Assembly (NCBI GenBank): GCA_026671195.1
Contig: JAPOHD010000020.1
Span: 124,001-188,000, forward strand
Origin: Draconibacterium aestuarii
GTDB taxonomy: Bacteria > Bacteroidota > Bacteroidia > Bacteroidales > Prolixibacteraceae
DNA: 64,000 nucleotides
Direction of reading: 5' to 3'
Under the pieces are notes generated by a model that was not told the origin of the DNA, did not search any database, and was given only the letters and a program-made list of their open reading frames with translations. Numbering within the stretch: position 1 is the stretch's first letter; each line of letters starts with the position of its first letter. The position numbers and the translations under genes are program-made. Positions 50,658 through 59,393 of this stretch are shown piece after piece.

Positions 50658-52304
50658 TTACTTCTCCGGTTTTGTGATACAAAAACCCGCCACATAAAAA
50701 TCTTTATCCACCACAACGGAGGTAACAGGTTGTTCAGCCTCAAAAGTAATCCAGCGCTGTGAGGGGTTCAACCAGGTAAGGCTGCCGTTAATGTACACTT
50801 TCACCGGCATATTAAAACCATCCACACAATTGGCCCAACGGTAAATAATTACTCCGTTTCGAATGGCATATTCTAAAGTAGGGATTCTTGTATCGCGTAA
50901 ATATTGGTTAAAAAACGATTGAAAATCGCGGTCTGTTTTCCTGATTATGTATTGTTCAATTTCAGTAGTTTTTACCGTTTTATGGTAGAAATCCTTGTTT
51001 ATCGAACGCAAAAGCTGACGCCACTCTTCATCGTCGTCGATAATCTGCCGCAGGGTATGTAGCATGTTTGTACCTTTGGGATACATGTCGCCTGATCCCG
51101 GGTAGTTTACTCCATGTGTGCCAAGCACCGGCCGGTCGTTATAAATATTCTGACGGACTCCGCGGCAATATTCGGCACCGGCCTCTTTGCCCCAGTGATA
51201 ATCCACAAACAAACCTTCGGAATAGGCAGTAAAACTTTCATGAATCCACATATCTGCCTCATCCCGGTTGGTAACATTGTTGGCAAACCACTCGTGCCCC
51301 GATTCGTGAATAATAATAAAATCGAACTTTTCGCCCCAGCCCGAACCACTGATATCGCGCCCACCGTAACCATTTTTAAATCCATTTCCATAAGTTACCG
51401 AACTCTGGTGCTCCATTCCCGGATAAGGCACTTCCACCAGCTTGTAACCATCTTCGTAAAACGGATACGGGCCATACCAATGCTCAAAAGCTTCCAGCAT
51501 CATGGGCGCCTGTTTAAAGTGTTTTTTTGCCTTTCCCAGGCTGTAATCAAGTACCCAGTAATCGCAATCCAGATCGCCCTTTTCGCCCTTGAAAACCTCG
51601 TGCCAGTGCACATAATTTCCAATGTTGATATTTACTCCGTACGCGTTAATCGGATTAGCCACAAACCAGTGTGCGGTTTTGGTTCCGTTATTATTTTGCT
51701 CCACTTCCCGTAAACGACCATTGGAAACATCCATCAGGTGATCGGGAAAAGTAATGCTAATCAGCATGCTATCGGGTTCGTCGTAGGGATGATCTTTACA
51801 AGGCCACCATAAACTTGCTCCGTCGCCCTGGTTCGTGGTAACTATAAAGTCGTTTCCATTATCATCCTTGCGCCAGCTAACCCCACCATCCCATGGCGGA
51901 CGCCGGCTTACTTTTGGCTTCCCCGAACACTCCATTAAAATTTCGTTTACATCGCCAACCTGTTGCTTTCTGTTTAATGTTACAAACCATGCATTTCCAT
52001 CGCGTACAAATTTTTGCTCTTCTCCATTTTGAATGATCCGTTTGATTTTCATGGGGGGTTGCAAATCGATCTGCATCTTCTGCTTTGTGTCCAGAACCCG
52101 GTACTGAATCAGGTTGCTTCCTGTAAAACTACTGTCAGACGGATCTACTGCAACACTTAAATGATAATAAGTCAAATCCCACCACTCACGCTCCGCAGTA
52201 ATACTTCCCCGAAGTGTATCCTGCCTTGTAAATTCGGTTTTCTGTGCAAAACCCGAAATTGCCAGAGAAAGAATACCTGCTACAATAATTGCTCTTTTCA
52301 TCAC
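50658..52304 (-). CDS. M1 family metallopeptidase (aminopeptidase N-like)
   Basis: 548 residues with a signal peptide (MMKRAIIVAGILSLAISGFA). Zinc site H333-E-S-G-H337 (HESGHEW) with the third ligand Glu in HESFTAYSEG; the exopeptidase loop is YPGMEHQSSVTYGN. An N-terminal beta domain precedes the catalytic domain, and the C-terminal helical domain of full M1 enzymes is absent, replaced by a short beta tail (TLEYAIRNGVIIYRW). It is a secreted aminopeptidase-like enzyme for peptide use. The S15-type peptidase gene lies 21 bases upstream on the same strand, so both probably form one operon. Confidence 0.92.
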   Translation of the reverse strand: MMKRAIIVAGILSLAISGFAQKTEFTRQDTLRGSITAEREWWDLTYYHLSVAVDPSDSSFTGSNLIQYRVLDTKQKMQIDLQPPMKIKRIIQNGEEQKFVRDGNAWFVTLNRKQQVGDVNEILMECSGKPKVSRRPPWDGGVSWRKDDNGNDFIVTTNQGDGASLWWPCKDHPYDEPDSMLISITFPDHLMDVSNGRLREVEQNNNGTKTAHWFVANPINAYGVNINIGNYVHWHEVFKGEKGDLDCDYWVLDYSLGKAKKHFKQAPMMLEAFEHWYGPYPFYEDGYKLVEVPYPGMEHQSSVTYGNGFKNGYGGRDISGSGWGEKFDFIIIHESGHEWFANNVTNRDEADMWIHESFTAYSEGLFVDYHWGKEAGAEYCRGVRQNIYNDRPVLGTHGVNYPGSGDMYPKGTNMLHTLRQIIDDDEEWRQLLRSINKDFYHKTVKTTEIEQYIIRKTDRDFQSFFNQYLRDTRIPTLEYAIRNGVIIYRWANCVDGFNMPVKVYINGSLTWLNPSQRWITFEAEQPVTSVVVDKDFYVAGFCITKPEK

Positions 52305-52325
52305 TTTGGTCTTACTGTTTTCCCC

Positions 52326-54167
52326 TTATTCCACTGCTTTTTTATACGCACCAGCACCTCCTACTACAGGAATCTCAATGCTGGTTCCATCCAGATCAAC
52401 AGTTAGTTTTGTTCCCGGTTCAGGATGTAGCGTAAATTCCTTGTCGCTTGAAAAAATCATCAATCCAATTTGCTGACCTGCCTTAATCACCTGGTCGTCG
52501 GGTTGCAACTCAAAGGTCATTTCGTAAAACTTGCCTGCTTTCAACGGTTTACTCTCGGTGAGCGATTTGTAATTCTGCAGATCGGCCCAACCGCGGGTAA
52601 TCAGGTTGTCGGTGATTTTAACAGGCCGGCGTGGACTTCGGCTTTCCTGCCAGGGCAGCGATACCAGATAAACCGAAAGGTTTACAGCCGGTTTGCTGCT
52701 GGCAGCTTTTATGGCAATAACCGGCTTCCCGGAAATATGTACATCCTCTTTTAAAACCGGCGTTACATAGATTAAACGATGCCCGGTATATTCAGCTTTT
52801 GCCAGCGCTTCTGACGAAAATGAGTAGTTATCAACCAGCGTTTCTTTTCCCTGTTTACGTGTTGGTGTTGTTGAAAGGCCACCCTTTTCAGGAGCTCCCT
52901 TGCTGAGGTAAAATTTTACGGGCGACGCATCCGGATTCGGATAGTCTTTGTAGGGCGTAGGATTATCGCGTTCATCATCTTCACGAACAATCCAGGCCAC
53001 AGGATCATTTTCAACACCGTTCTCAACTTCATGCAGATAGCGGGTAAACCAGCGGTTCATAATTGTCATTGGTGGTGGTCCGCCGTGACCATTCTGGTGG
53101 TAATAAATCTGTGTTGGAATTCCTTTGGCTTTTGCTGCCTCGTAAATTCGAAAACTGTGTTCCGGCATCACATTCCAATCGTTAAAACCATGCGACATTA
53201 AAAGTGCGGCTTTCATAGGCCCCATTTGGTTCAAATAATCGCGGCCAGCCCAGAAATCGTTGTAATCACCTGTAATACGATCCATTCCGTTACGCATTTC
53301 CGTATCGCGAACTTGCTCACGGGCATAGGCTCTTTTATCAAGATCCCCACTGTGAATGAAATCAAAAAGTACATCAATATCTTCACCCATGTAACCACCG
53401 GGCGAGCGCACCAAACCATTTGAACGGTAATAGTGATAATATGAAGTATTGGGTGCAACCGGAATAATGGCTTCCAGTCCATCAACACCGGTTGTTGCAG
53501 CAGCAAGTGGCAAAGTCCCGTTATAAGAAGTTCCGGTCATTCCAACTTTGCCGGTACTCCAGTAGGCATTTACCTCTTCGTTACCGGTGCGTGTTTTGTA
53601 TCCCTTGGCACGTCCGCAAAGCCAGTCGATTACTGCCTTGGGCGCAAGCGATTCATTTTCTCCGCCAACAGTTGGCGAACCATCCGACAAACTTGTTCCG
53701 GGCGACGATGAATGTACTACAATATACCCTCTCGGAACCCAGGTATTAACATGTCCTTTTGAAATGATCGGACGTCCTCCCCTTCGTTTGATCTCAGGCG
53801 GATACGTATATTGTTTGGGTTTTTCACCAATTTCATGGTTTACATTCCAAAAATATTCAGGATTGTTACCTGCTGTTCCGGCAAAATAAGGACTTGTGTT
53901 GTACACCACCGGAAGTTTTAATCCCTCGGTTTCGGTTTGACGAGGACGGGTTACATCCACATGCATGCGATCAGGTTTTCCATCACCGTCACTGTCGAAT
54001 TCGGTTTCTACCCACAAATCTTCCCGAATCCACATATCAGGATCTTCAAAGGCCTTAACAATTTGTGCCTCCCCGTTTTCAAACACCGGTTTGGCCGGCT
54101 GCATTTCCTGTGCAAACAGCACACCTATAAGGAAAATGCCTGCAATAAGTAAAGTTAATTTCTTCAT
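52326..54167 (-). CDS. CocE/NonD-family (S15, X-Pro dipeptidyl-peptidase-like) hydrolase
   Basis: 613 residues from the start at 54167, where MKKLTLLIAGIFLIGVLFAQ gives a signal peptide; 18 more residues to 54221 are in frame but unlikely. Nucleophile elbow GMTGTSYNGTLPLAAA with S214. The C-terminal jelly-roll domain begins near PVKFYLSKGAPEKG and ends with FELQPDDQVIKAGQQIGLMI. Family members split X-Pro dipeptides, acyl esters or glutaryl amides. The HGFNDWNVMP motif supplies the Asp and GHGGPP the His of the triad. Upstream neighbour of the M1 peptidase and so likely in a peptide-scavenging operon. Confidence 0.92.
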   Translation of the reverse strand: MKKLTLLIAGIFLIGVLFAQEMQPAKPVFENGEAQIVKAFEDPDMWIREDLWVETEFDSDGDGKPDRMHVDVTRPRQTETEGLKLPVVYNTSPYFAGTAGNNPEYFWNVNHEIGEKPKQYTYPPEIKRRGGRPIISKGHVNTWVPRGYIVVHSSSPGTSLSDGSPTVGGENESLAPKAVIDWLCGRAKGYKTRTGNEEVNAYWSTGKVGMTGTSYNGTLPLAAATTGVDGLEAIIPVAPNTSYYHYYRSNGLVRSPGGYMGEDIDVLFDFIHSGDLDKRAYAREQVRDTEMRNGMDRITGDYNDFWAGRDYLNQMGPMKAALLMSHGFNDWNVMPEHSFRIYEAAKAKGIPTQIYYHQNGHGGPPPMTIMNRWFTRYLHEVENGVENDPVAWIVREDDERDNPTPYKDYPNPDASPVKFYLSKGAPEKGGLSTTPTRKQGKETLVDNYSFSSEALAKAEYTGHRLIYVTPVLKEDVHISGKPVIAIKAASSKPAVNLSVYLVSLPWQESRSPRRPVKITDNLITRGWADLQNYKSLTESKPLKAGKFYEMTFELQPDDQVIKAGQQIGLMIFSSDKEFTLHPEPGTKLTVDLDGTSIEIPVVGGAGAYKKAVE

Positions 54168-54192
54168 AGTATTTTTAATTGTATTTCGATCT

Positions 54193-54411
54193 TTATTTTT
54201 CCCGAATCTTTTCCGGTCCAACTACCTCAACAACAGGCCGTAATAATATATTCAATTTATCTTCTGCCACGCTGATCACATAACGCACAGGAATTAAACT
54301 CTTTCCTGCTCTTAAATCTTTAAAAGTCTCTTTCATCACCTCAACAGCTTCCAATATTGATAAATGTTGCCGAATCTGGCTTGATTTTATCAAAACGATA
54401 GGTTTCCTCAT
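54193..54411 (-). pseudogene. Truncated ornithine cyclodeaminase/mu-crystallin-like gene
   Basis: 72 residues: IKSSQIRQHLSILEAVEVMK, ETFKDLRAGKSLIPVRYVIS and LNILLRPVVEVVGPEKIREK. The pattern L-S-x-x-E-A-x-x-x-M-x-x-x-F-x-x-L-x-x-G is the N-terminal segment of the ornithine cyclodeaminase/mu-crystallin family, which is normally over 300 residues with a Rossmann domain. Only the first fifth is left, so this is probably a decayed remnant. A small stand-alone protein cannot be excluded. Confidence 0.55.
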
Positions 54412-54599
54412 TTATGAACAGCTCATTTAACCCTTTTCAACTATAAATCGGGCATAAAGATACCTACCACATTTTACTATTTTATGACAAATTACCGCTT
54501 TTGTTAATTTATTGTAAGGAAGTTTTGTGACAAACATCACAAATAGACATTTTAAGAGTTTTTTATATTTTATTTGCAGAAGAAATAAAGTACAACACG

Positions 54600-55037
54600 A
54601 TGAAACAAATAGTTTGTCCAATATCGAACGAGAAAATAAATGAGCAAATTACACGCTTAAATGCATTGATTGGAATTGTAATTGTTGCACTCGGATTTAC
54701 GCTAAACTCGGTATTCTTTTTTGCCTTTTTATTGGCAGATTTTTATATCCGAGCTTTTACCGGGTTAAAATTCAGTCCAATAAGTTATACAAGTCACCGT
54801 TTGGCAAATGCCTTAAACCTGCAAAGAAAAGAAATTGGCAAAGCTCCAAAAGTATTTGCGGCACGACTCGGTTTTGTAATGACCCTTGTCATTACAACAC
54901 TTTTTTTAAGTGGTTTAACGACTGCAGCATTAGTTGTTGGAGGCATATTAGTATTTTTTTCTTCGTTGGAATTTGCACTTGGAGTATGTATGGGCTGTAT
55001 CTTATACACATACGTAATTCTACCTTTTTATAAATAG
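54600..55037 (+). CDS. DUF4395 family membrane protein
   Basis: 145 residues with four membrane helices. CPISNEKINEQITRLNALIG and the loop YIRAFTGLKFSPISYTSHRL are DUF4395 hallmarks; helix four contains FALGVCMGCILYTY. The function of the family is unknown; the N-terminal CP motif and late GVCMGC cysteines hint at a redox role, as these genes often travel with thioredoxin or rhodanese genes. Transcribed alone with a terminator at 55075. Confidence 0.88.
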   Translation: MKQIVCPISNEKINEQITRLNALIGIVIVALGFTLNSVFFFAFLLADFYIRAFTGLKFSPISYTSHRLANALNLQRKEIGKAPKVFAARLGFVMTLVITTLFLSGLTTAALVVGGILVFFSSLEFALGVCMGCILYTYVILPFYK

Positions 55038-55074
55038 CACCACAAACAAGCACAGTTCATACCTCACATTCAAC

Positions 55075-55106
55075 AGGCATTCATCTTACGATGTGTGCCT
55101 TTTTTA
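55075..55106 (+). terminator. Intrinsic terminator of the DUF4395 gene
   Basis: aggcattcatc pairs with gatgtgtgcct (one mismatch, one G-T) around ttac, followed by six T. Confidence 0.7.
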
Positions 55107-55286
55107 TTTAATGAAACTCCTCGCAGCAAGCTGACGAGGTATCTCAGCGGAATCATTAATTTTTTCAACGTGCATTAAAAGATGCGGGAATATTAACCAA
55201 GAGATCCCTTGCCTTCGCTCGGGATCCCCGTATGCCTGTACAGTCAGGAATTCGACTAAATAGCTTTGTTTCTCAAAACTAAAGTC

Positions 55287-56465
55287 TCACTGATTTAAAT
55301 CCGACACGAGTGCATGAAGCAACGTTTTTTTATGATCTGCACTGTATTCCCAAAACATTACGCCTGCCAATCCTTTGCTTTTCATGTAATCCACTTTTGA
55401 CTGAATGGATTCCTCATCTTCATATGAAATAAAAGTTTTTTCGTTCGGATTCCACAAATAAGGCGCCTTTGCATTGTCGTCCCAATAGCGGATGTATCCA
55501 TTTGCATTTATATTCTGGTAGAAATCCACATAGTCGATTCCCATTCCAACAGTTTCGGCCTTCTTGAATAACGGATCGTTCGAATCGGTTTGAACACCTT
55601 TCCAGATTCGCCCGTAAAAAGCAATTCCGAGGTTGATTTTTTCCACCGGGAAACCTGCCTTTACGTGCATATCAACAGCATTAACAGCACTATTCATATC
55701 CATTTCAGGTTTAGCCGACGACAAGTAGTTAGCATGATGCCCTGTAATATCGTGGTGACCGTTGTAAAAGTCATAGGTCATGATATTTAGGAAATCGAGG
55801 TATTTGTGAATCTCGTCCATCTCAACATTGTCGACATACGCCTTATCTGCACCACTGGCAATGGCCAGCAAATAATGTTTTCCTTTTCCCTCGTTTTTGG
55901 CTAACAAATCGAGTTGTTCGCGTGTGGCTTTTAACATCAAGGTAAAATTTTTCACATCTTCAGGCCGATGCGTATTTCCTGCACCCACCTGGTTGGGGTA
56001 TTCCCAGTCCAGATCAATTCCATCCAACTTATAGGTTTCTACCATTTTTGCACAGCTTTTGGCAAATTTCAAGCGCGATTCAGAAGTAAGTGCCGCATCA
56101 GAAAAACCTTTCGACCAACTCCACCCACCAATGGATATCAGGATTTTCAGATCCGGATTTTGCGACTTTAATCCATGAAGTTTCTCCACATCAAGGGGCG
56201 TAAGGTTTTTGCCGTCAATTTGCGTGGTGTCAAAAACCGCTTCTCCATCGCGAATATTACCAAAGGCATAGTTAATGTGCGTAATTCCGGATACATCTAT
56301 GCTTGAAAAATCAAAGTCACGGTATCCGGCAACATACGCTACTGCCATATATTCCTTTTCTTGCTTTGATTCACTATTAATTTTTGCTTTGTTCTTAGAG
56401 TTGCAAGCCGAAAGCGTTAATGTAAATAGCAGAGCCACAACTGAAATAATACGGTAATTCATCAT
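55287..56465 (-). CDS. GH18 family glycoside hydrolase, lipoprotein
   Basis: 392 residues with a lipobox LSAC (C21 counting from the first of two start Met). TIM-barrel enzyme with active-site motif DGIDLDWEYP and catalytic acid E155. Further GH18 landmarks are SIGGWSWSKGFSDA, MTYDFYNGH and INLGIAFYGRIWKG. GH18 enzymes cut chitin or the chitobiose core of N-glycans (endo-beta-N-acetylglucosaminidase) by substrate-assisted retention. FYGRIWKG and the insertion pattern look chitinase-like, but the GH130 and GH92 neighbours make N-glycan release possible. Divergent from the MFS-GH130 operon with a shared 154-base control region. Confidence 0.92.
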   Translation of the reverse strand: MMNYRIISVVALLFTLTLSACNSKNKAKINSESKQEKEYMAVAYVAGYRDFDFSSIDVSGITHINYAFGNIRDGEAVFDTTQIDGKNLTPLDVEKLHGLKSQNPDLKILISIGGWSWSKGFSDAALTSESRLKFAKSCAKMVETYKLDGIDLDWEYPNQVGAGNTHRPEDVKNFTLMLKATREQLDLLAKNEGKGKHYLLAIASGADKAYVDNVEMDEIHKYLDFLNIMTYDFYNGHHDITGHHANYLSSAKPEMDMNSAVNAVDMHVKAGFPVEKINLGIAFYGRIWKGVQTDSNDPLFKKAETVGMGIDYVDFYQNINANGYIRYWDDNAKAPYLWNPNEKTFISYEDEESIQSKVDYMKSKGLAGVMFWEYSADHKKTLLHALVSDLNQ

Positions 56466-56619
56466 CCTTATCTTATAAATTAGGCAGCAAAATTATCTTT
56501 TTTGGCATTATAAAACCTAAAAACATTTTAAAATTATTTAAAATCGCCTAGTAATTTTCGCAAAAAAATAAAATATCGTAATTTCGAACCCTGTTTAAAA
56601 CAAAAGAGATAAAAAACGT

Positions 56620-57918
56620 ATGTCGCAAGAACAAACAAAACAAACAAAACCGGCATTTTGGGTGCCAACTGCCTATTTTGCAATGGGTTTGCCTTTCGTT
56701 GCCATCGCACAGGCATCAGCTTTAATGTACCAGGGCATGGGGATTTCAGATGCACAAATAGCATTCTGGACTTCACTCATAATGATTCCCTGGACCATTA
56801 AATTTCTATGGAGCCCGGTACTCGAAATGTTCAAGTCGAAAAAATACTTTGTTGTTATTTCGCAGTTTGTTACAGGAATAACCTTCGCCCTGGTAGCACT
56901 CTCACTTCCACTAAACGATTTTTTCACTTACTCCATAGCATTACTTGCCATTGTTGCATTTAGTGGTGCTACCAACGATGTGGCAACCGATGGAGTATAC
57001 ATGGATGTACTCAGTCCGGGGCTTCAGGCAGAATATATTGGCTGGCAGGGAGCCTCATATAACATTGCAAAACTGCTTACTGCCGGAGGTTTTGTTGCAC
57101 TTGCGGGTATTTTAGAAAAACAATTGGGAGTGGTTAATGCCTGGGTTGCCGTTATGTTAGGGATTGCAGCTGTTATGGCACTGCTGGGATTATATCATGC
57201 CCGGATGCTACCCAAAGGTCAGAGCGCCACAGAAGTAACCTCTTTGAAAGAAGGTTTTAGCACCCTTTGGGATGTAATAAAAACTTTTTTCGAGAAAAAA
57301 TATATTTATCTGTACATCGGATTTATTATCCTTTTTCGCTTTGCCGAAGGTTTTGCCATAAAGATTGCTCCACTGTTTTTTAAAGCAGCTGTTGCCGATG
57401 GTGGTTTGGGATTAAGCCTTACCGAAATCGGGGTAATTTACGGAACTTTTGGAACTGCTGCTTTTGTTCTGGGTTCTTTGCTGGGAGGTTATTTCATAGC
57501 CTGGCGTGGCCTCAAAAGAGCACTTTTGTTTTTGGTGGCAAGTTTTAATATCCCCTTTGCCGTATACGCATTTTTAGCAGCTACACAACCCGATAACCTA
57601 TATATAATTGGAGGTGCTGTTGTTTTTGAATACTTTGGTTATGGATTTGGATTTGTTGGACTCATTTTATTTATGATGCAACAAATTGCTCCGGGTAAAT
57701 ATAAAATGGCACATTATGCTTTTGCATCCGGAATTATGAATCTCGGCTTTATGATACCTTCAATGCTTAGTGGATATATCAGCGACTGGCTGGGTTATAA
57801 AATCTTTTTCTTTTGGGTTTTGGCCGCCACAATTCCGGTATTTATTGCAGCCCGGTTTATTCCTTTTGCCAATCCGGATAATAAAGAACAAAAAGAGATA
57901 GAAGAAGCAAACAATTAA
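56620..57918 (+). CDS. Major facilitator superfamily transporter
   Basis: 432 residues, about twelve membrane helices. FAMGLPFVAIAQASALMYQG, IPWTIKFLWSPVLEMFKSKK and FSGATNDVATDGVYMDVLSP resemble AmpG/MFS sugar carriers of the inner membrane. The GATNDVATDG segment is the hallmark of AmpG-like permeases, which import glycan fragments with protons. Twelve bases separate it from the GH130 gene, so uptake and intracellular phosphorolysis are likely coupled. A mannosyl-N-acetylglucosamine substrate would suit the neighbours; that is inference. Confidence 0.9.
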   Translation: MSQEQTKQTKPAFWVPTAYFAMGLPFVAIAQASALMYQGMGISDAQIAFWTSLIMIPWTIKFLWSPVLEMFKSKKYFVVISQFVTGITFALVALSLPLNDFFTYSIALLAIVAFSGATNDVATDGVYMDVLSPGLQAEYIGWQGASYNIAKLLTAGGFVALAGILEKQLGVVNAWVAVMLGIAAVMALLGLYHARMLPKGQSATEVTSLKEGFSTLWDVIKTFFEKKYIYLYIGFIILFRFAEGFAIKIAPLFFKAAVADGGLGLSLTEIGVIYGTFGTAAFVLGSLLGGYFIAWRGLKRALLFLVASFNIPFAVYAFLAATQPDNLYIIGGAVVFEYFGYGFGFVGLILFMMQQIAPGKYKMAHYAFASGIMNLGFMIPSMLSGYISDWLGYKIFFFWVLAATIPVFIAARFIPFANPDNKEQKEIEEANN

Positions 57919-57930
57919 AAATATACTACA

Positions 57931-58899
57931 ATGAATACAAAAGTAAATATCCCATTCGAAGAAAGACCTGAGGGAACAACAGATGTAATGTGGCGGTACT
58001 CGCAAAATCCGGTTATCGGACGTTACCACATTCCTTCGTCGAACAGTATTTTCAACAGTGCCGTTGTGCCTTTTGAAGACGGTTTTGCCGGTGTTTTCCG
58101 CTGCGACAACAAAGCGGTACAAATGAATATTTTTGCCGGTTTTAGTAAAGACGGTATCAATTGGGAAATTAACCACGACCCTATTGAAATGGTTGCGGGC
58201 AATACCGATATGATCGAGTCGGATTACAAATACGACCCACGTGTGGTTTGGATCGAAGATCGCTACTGGGTAACCTGGTGTAACGGCTACCACGGGCCAA
58301 CTATTGGTATTGCTTACACTTTCGATTTTAAAACCTTCCACCAGTGCGAAAATGCCTTTTTGCCCTTTAACCGTAACGGCGTACTTTTCCCTGAAAAAAT
58401 TAACGGGAAATATGCCATGTTAAGCCGTCCGAGTGATAACGGACACACTCCTTTTGGCGATATTTACATCAGTTACAGCCCTGATATGAAATACTGGGGC
58501 GAGCACCGCTGTGTTATGAAAGTTACACCTTTCGAATTGAGTGCATGGCAGTGTACCAAAATTGGTGCAGGTTCGGTACCGATCAGAACCGAAGAAGGCT
58601 GGCTGGAATTTTACCACGGTGTTATTAACACCTGTAACGGTTTCCGTTATTCGATGGGTGCAGCTTTATTGGATCTTGAAGATCCATCGAAAGTATTGTA
58701 CCGCACACAACCTTATTTGTTGGCTCCTGCCGCTCCTTATGAGCTTGCCGGAGATGTACCAAACGTGGTTTTCCCTTGTGCTGCTTTAAGCGATGGCGAA
58801 AAAATTGCCGTTTATTACGGAGCTGCCGATACTGTTGTGGGAATGGCTTTTGCTTACCAAAAAGAATTGATTGATTTTATCAAAAATAATTCCATTTAA
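57931..58899 (+). CDS. GH130 family glycoside phosphorylase
   Basis: 322 residues, cytoplasmic (no signal), single five-bladed propeller. [60 protein letters not shown] and [20 protein letters not shown] are GH130 landmarks; the Asp of DPRV acts as proton donor, and arginine and lysine residues bind phosphate. The family phosphorolyses beta-mannosides. The shorter type fits the group that acts on beta-1,4-mannosyl-N-acetylglucosamine from N-glycan cores, as with UhgbMP and BT1033. Co-transcribed with the MFS permease and ended by a perfect terminator. Confidence 0.92.
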   Translation: MNTKVNIPFEERPEGTTDVMWRYSQNPVIGRYHIPSSNSIFNSAVVPFEDGFAGVFRCDNKAVQMNIFAGFSKDGINWEINHDPIEMVAGNTDMIESDYKYDPRVVWIEDRYWVTWCNGYHGPTIGIAYTFDFKTFHQCENAFLPFNRNGVLFPEKINGKYAMLSRPSDNGHTPFGDIYISYSPDMKYWGEHRCVMKVTPFELSAWQCTKIGAGSVPIRTEEGWLEFYHGVINTCNGFRYSMGAALLDLEDPSKVLYRTQPYLLAPAAPYELAGDVPNVVFPCAALSDGEKIAVYYGAADTVVGMAFAYQKELIDFIKNNSI

Positions 58900-58906
58900 T
58901 TAGTTT

Positions 58907-58946
58907 AAACCTTCAAGGTCTGTTCAAAAACCTTGAAGGTTTTTTC
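58907..58946 (+). terminator. Intrinsic terminator of the MFS-GH130 operon
   Basis: aaaccttcaagg (58907-58918) and ccttgaaggttt (58931-58942) pair perfectly over twelve bases, followed by ttttc. Nine bases before the end of the minus-strand small gene, so it may serve both. Confidence 0.85.
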
Positions 58947-58954
58947 TTGCTTCA

Positions 58955-59101
58955 TTATTTCTTTTGATCCGGGAAATTACCTGAACCTATCCTTTTATCA
59001 CGAATAAAATAATTTACAGTTGAGTCGGGAACTGCCACAGGCATATTCCAATGATTACCTAACGGTACAATTACAGGCATATTATCACTAAACGCTATCA
59101 T
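58955..59101 (-). CDS. C-terminal part of a probably frameshifted small secreted protein
   Basis: 48 residues: MIAFSDNMPVIVPLGNHWNM, PVAVPDSTVNYFIRDKRIGS, GNFPDQKK. Its ATG overlaps the TGA of the preceding frame (ATGA) straight after a run of six A. The content DNMPV...MPVAVPDSTVNYFI resembles the C-terminus of small Bacteroidota proteins that begin with a signal peptide like the one at 59098-59346. Both parts may be one gene broken by an indel, joined by -1 slippage on the A run, or two coupled genes. It lacks its own signal peptide, which argues against independence. Confidence 0.55.
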   Translation of the reverse strand: MIAFSDNMPVIVPLGNHWNMPVAVPDSTVNYFIRDKRIGSGNFPDQKK

Positions 59102-59346
59102 TTTTTACATCCGGAATTGCTGTCAGGCAGATCCAAATAACTATCCTTCTCGCCGGGAAGCATTAACGGAGATTGAAATATTGTATCCTGTGTAAAATTC
59201 GGAGCTGGTAAAAATAAGTTGCGCTCCTTTTCATGCCCGAAGTCCTTAAATTCAAGATGCGGCATTGGCTTTATCGAAAACCTGTTCTGACTCAGTGACG
59301 ATAGTCCCAAACACAGAAGAAAAATAAAAACAACTGTAGTTCTCAT
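59098..59346 (-). CDS. Small secreted protein, N-terminal part of a probable frameshifted gene
   Basis: 82 residues with a signal peptide (MRTTVVFIFLLCLGLSSLSQ). The mature segment is proline-rich: FSIKPMPHLEFKDFGHEKER, NLFLPAPNFTQDTIFQSPLM, LPGEKDSYLDLPDSNSGCKK. It ends at a TGA after two Lys codons made of six A. The next 48 codons in the -1 frame continue with protein-like sequence (58955-59101), so the native product is probably about 130 residues. The function is unknown. It lies downstream of the LytTR regulator on the same strand, 47 bases away. Confidence 0.65.
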   Translation of the reverse strand: MRTTVVFIFLLCLGLSSLSQNRFSIKPMPHLEFKDFGHEKERNLFLPAPNFTQDTIFQSPLMLPGEKDSYLDLPDSNSGCKK

Positions 59347-59393
59347 GTCTGTTTGCTTATTTTCAGCAAGTTAAAAAAGTATAATCAGAATAT

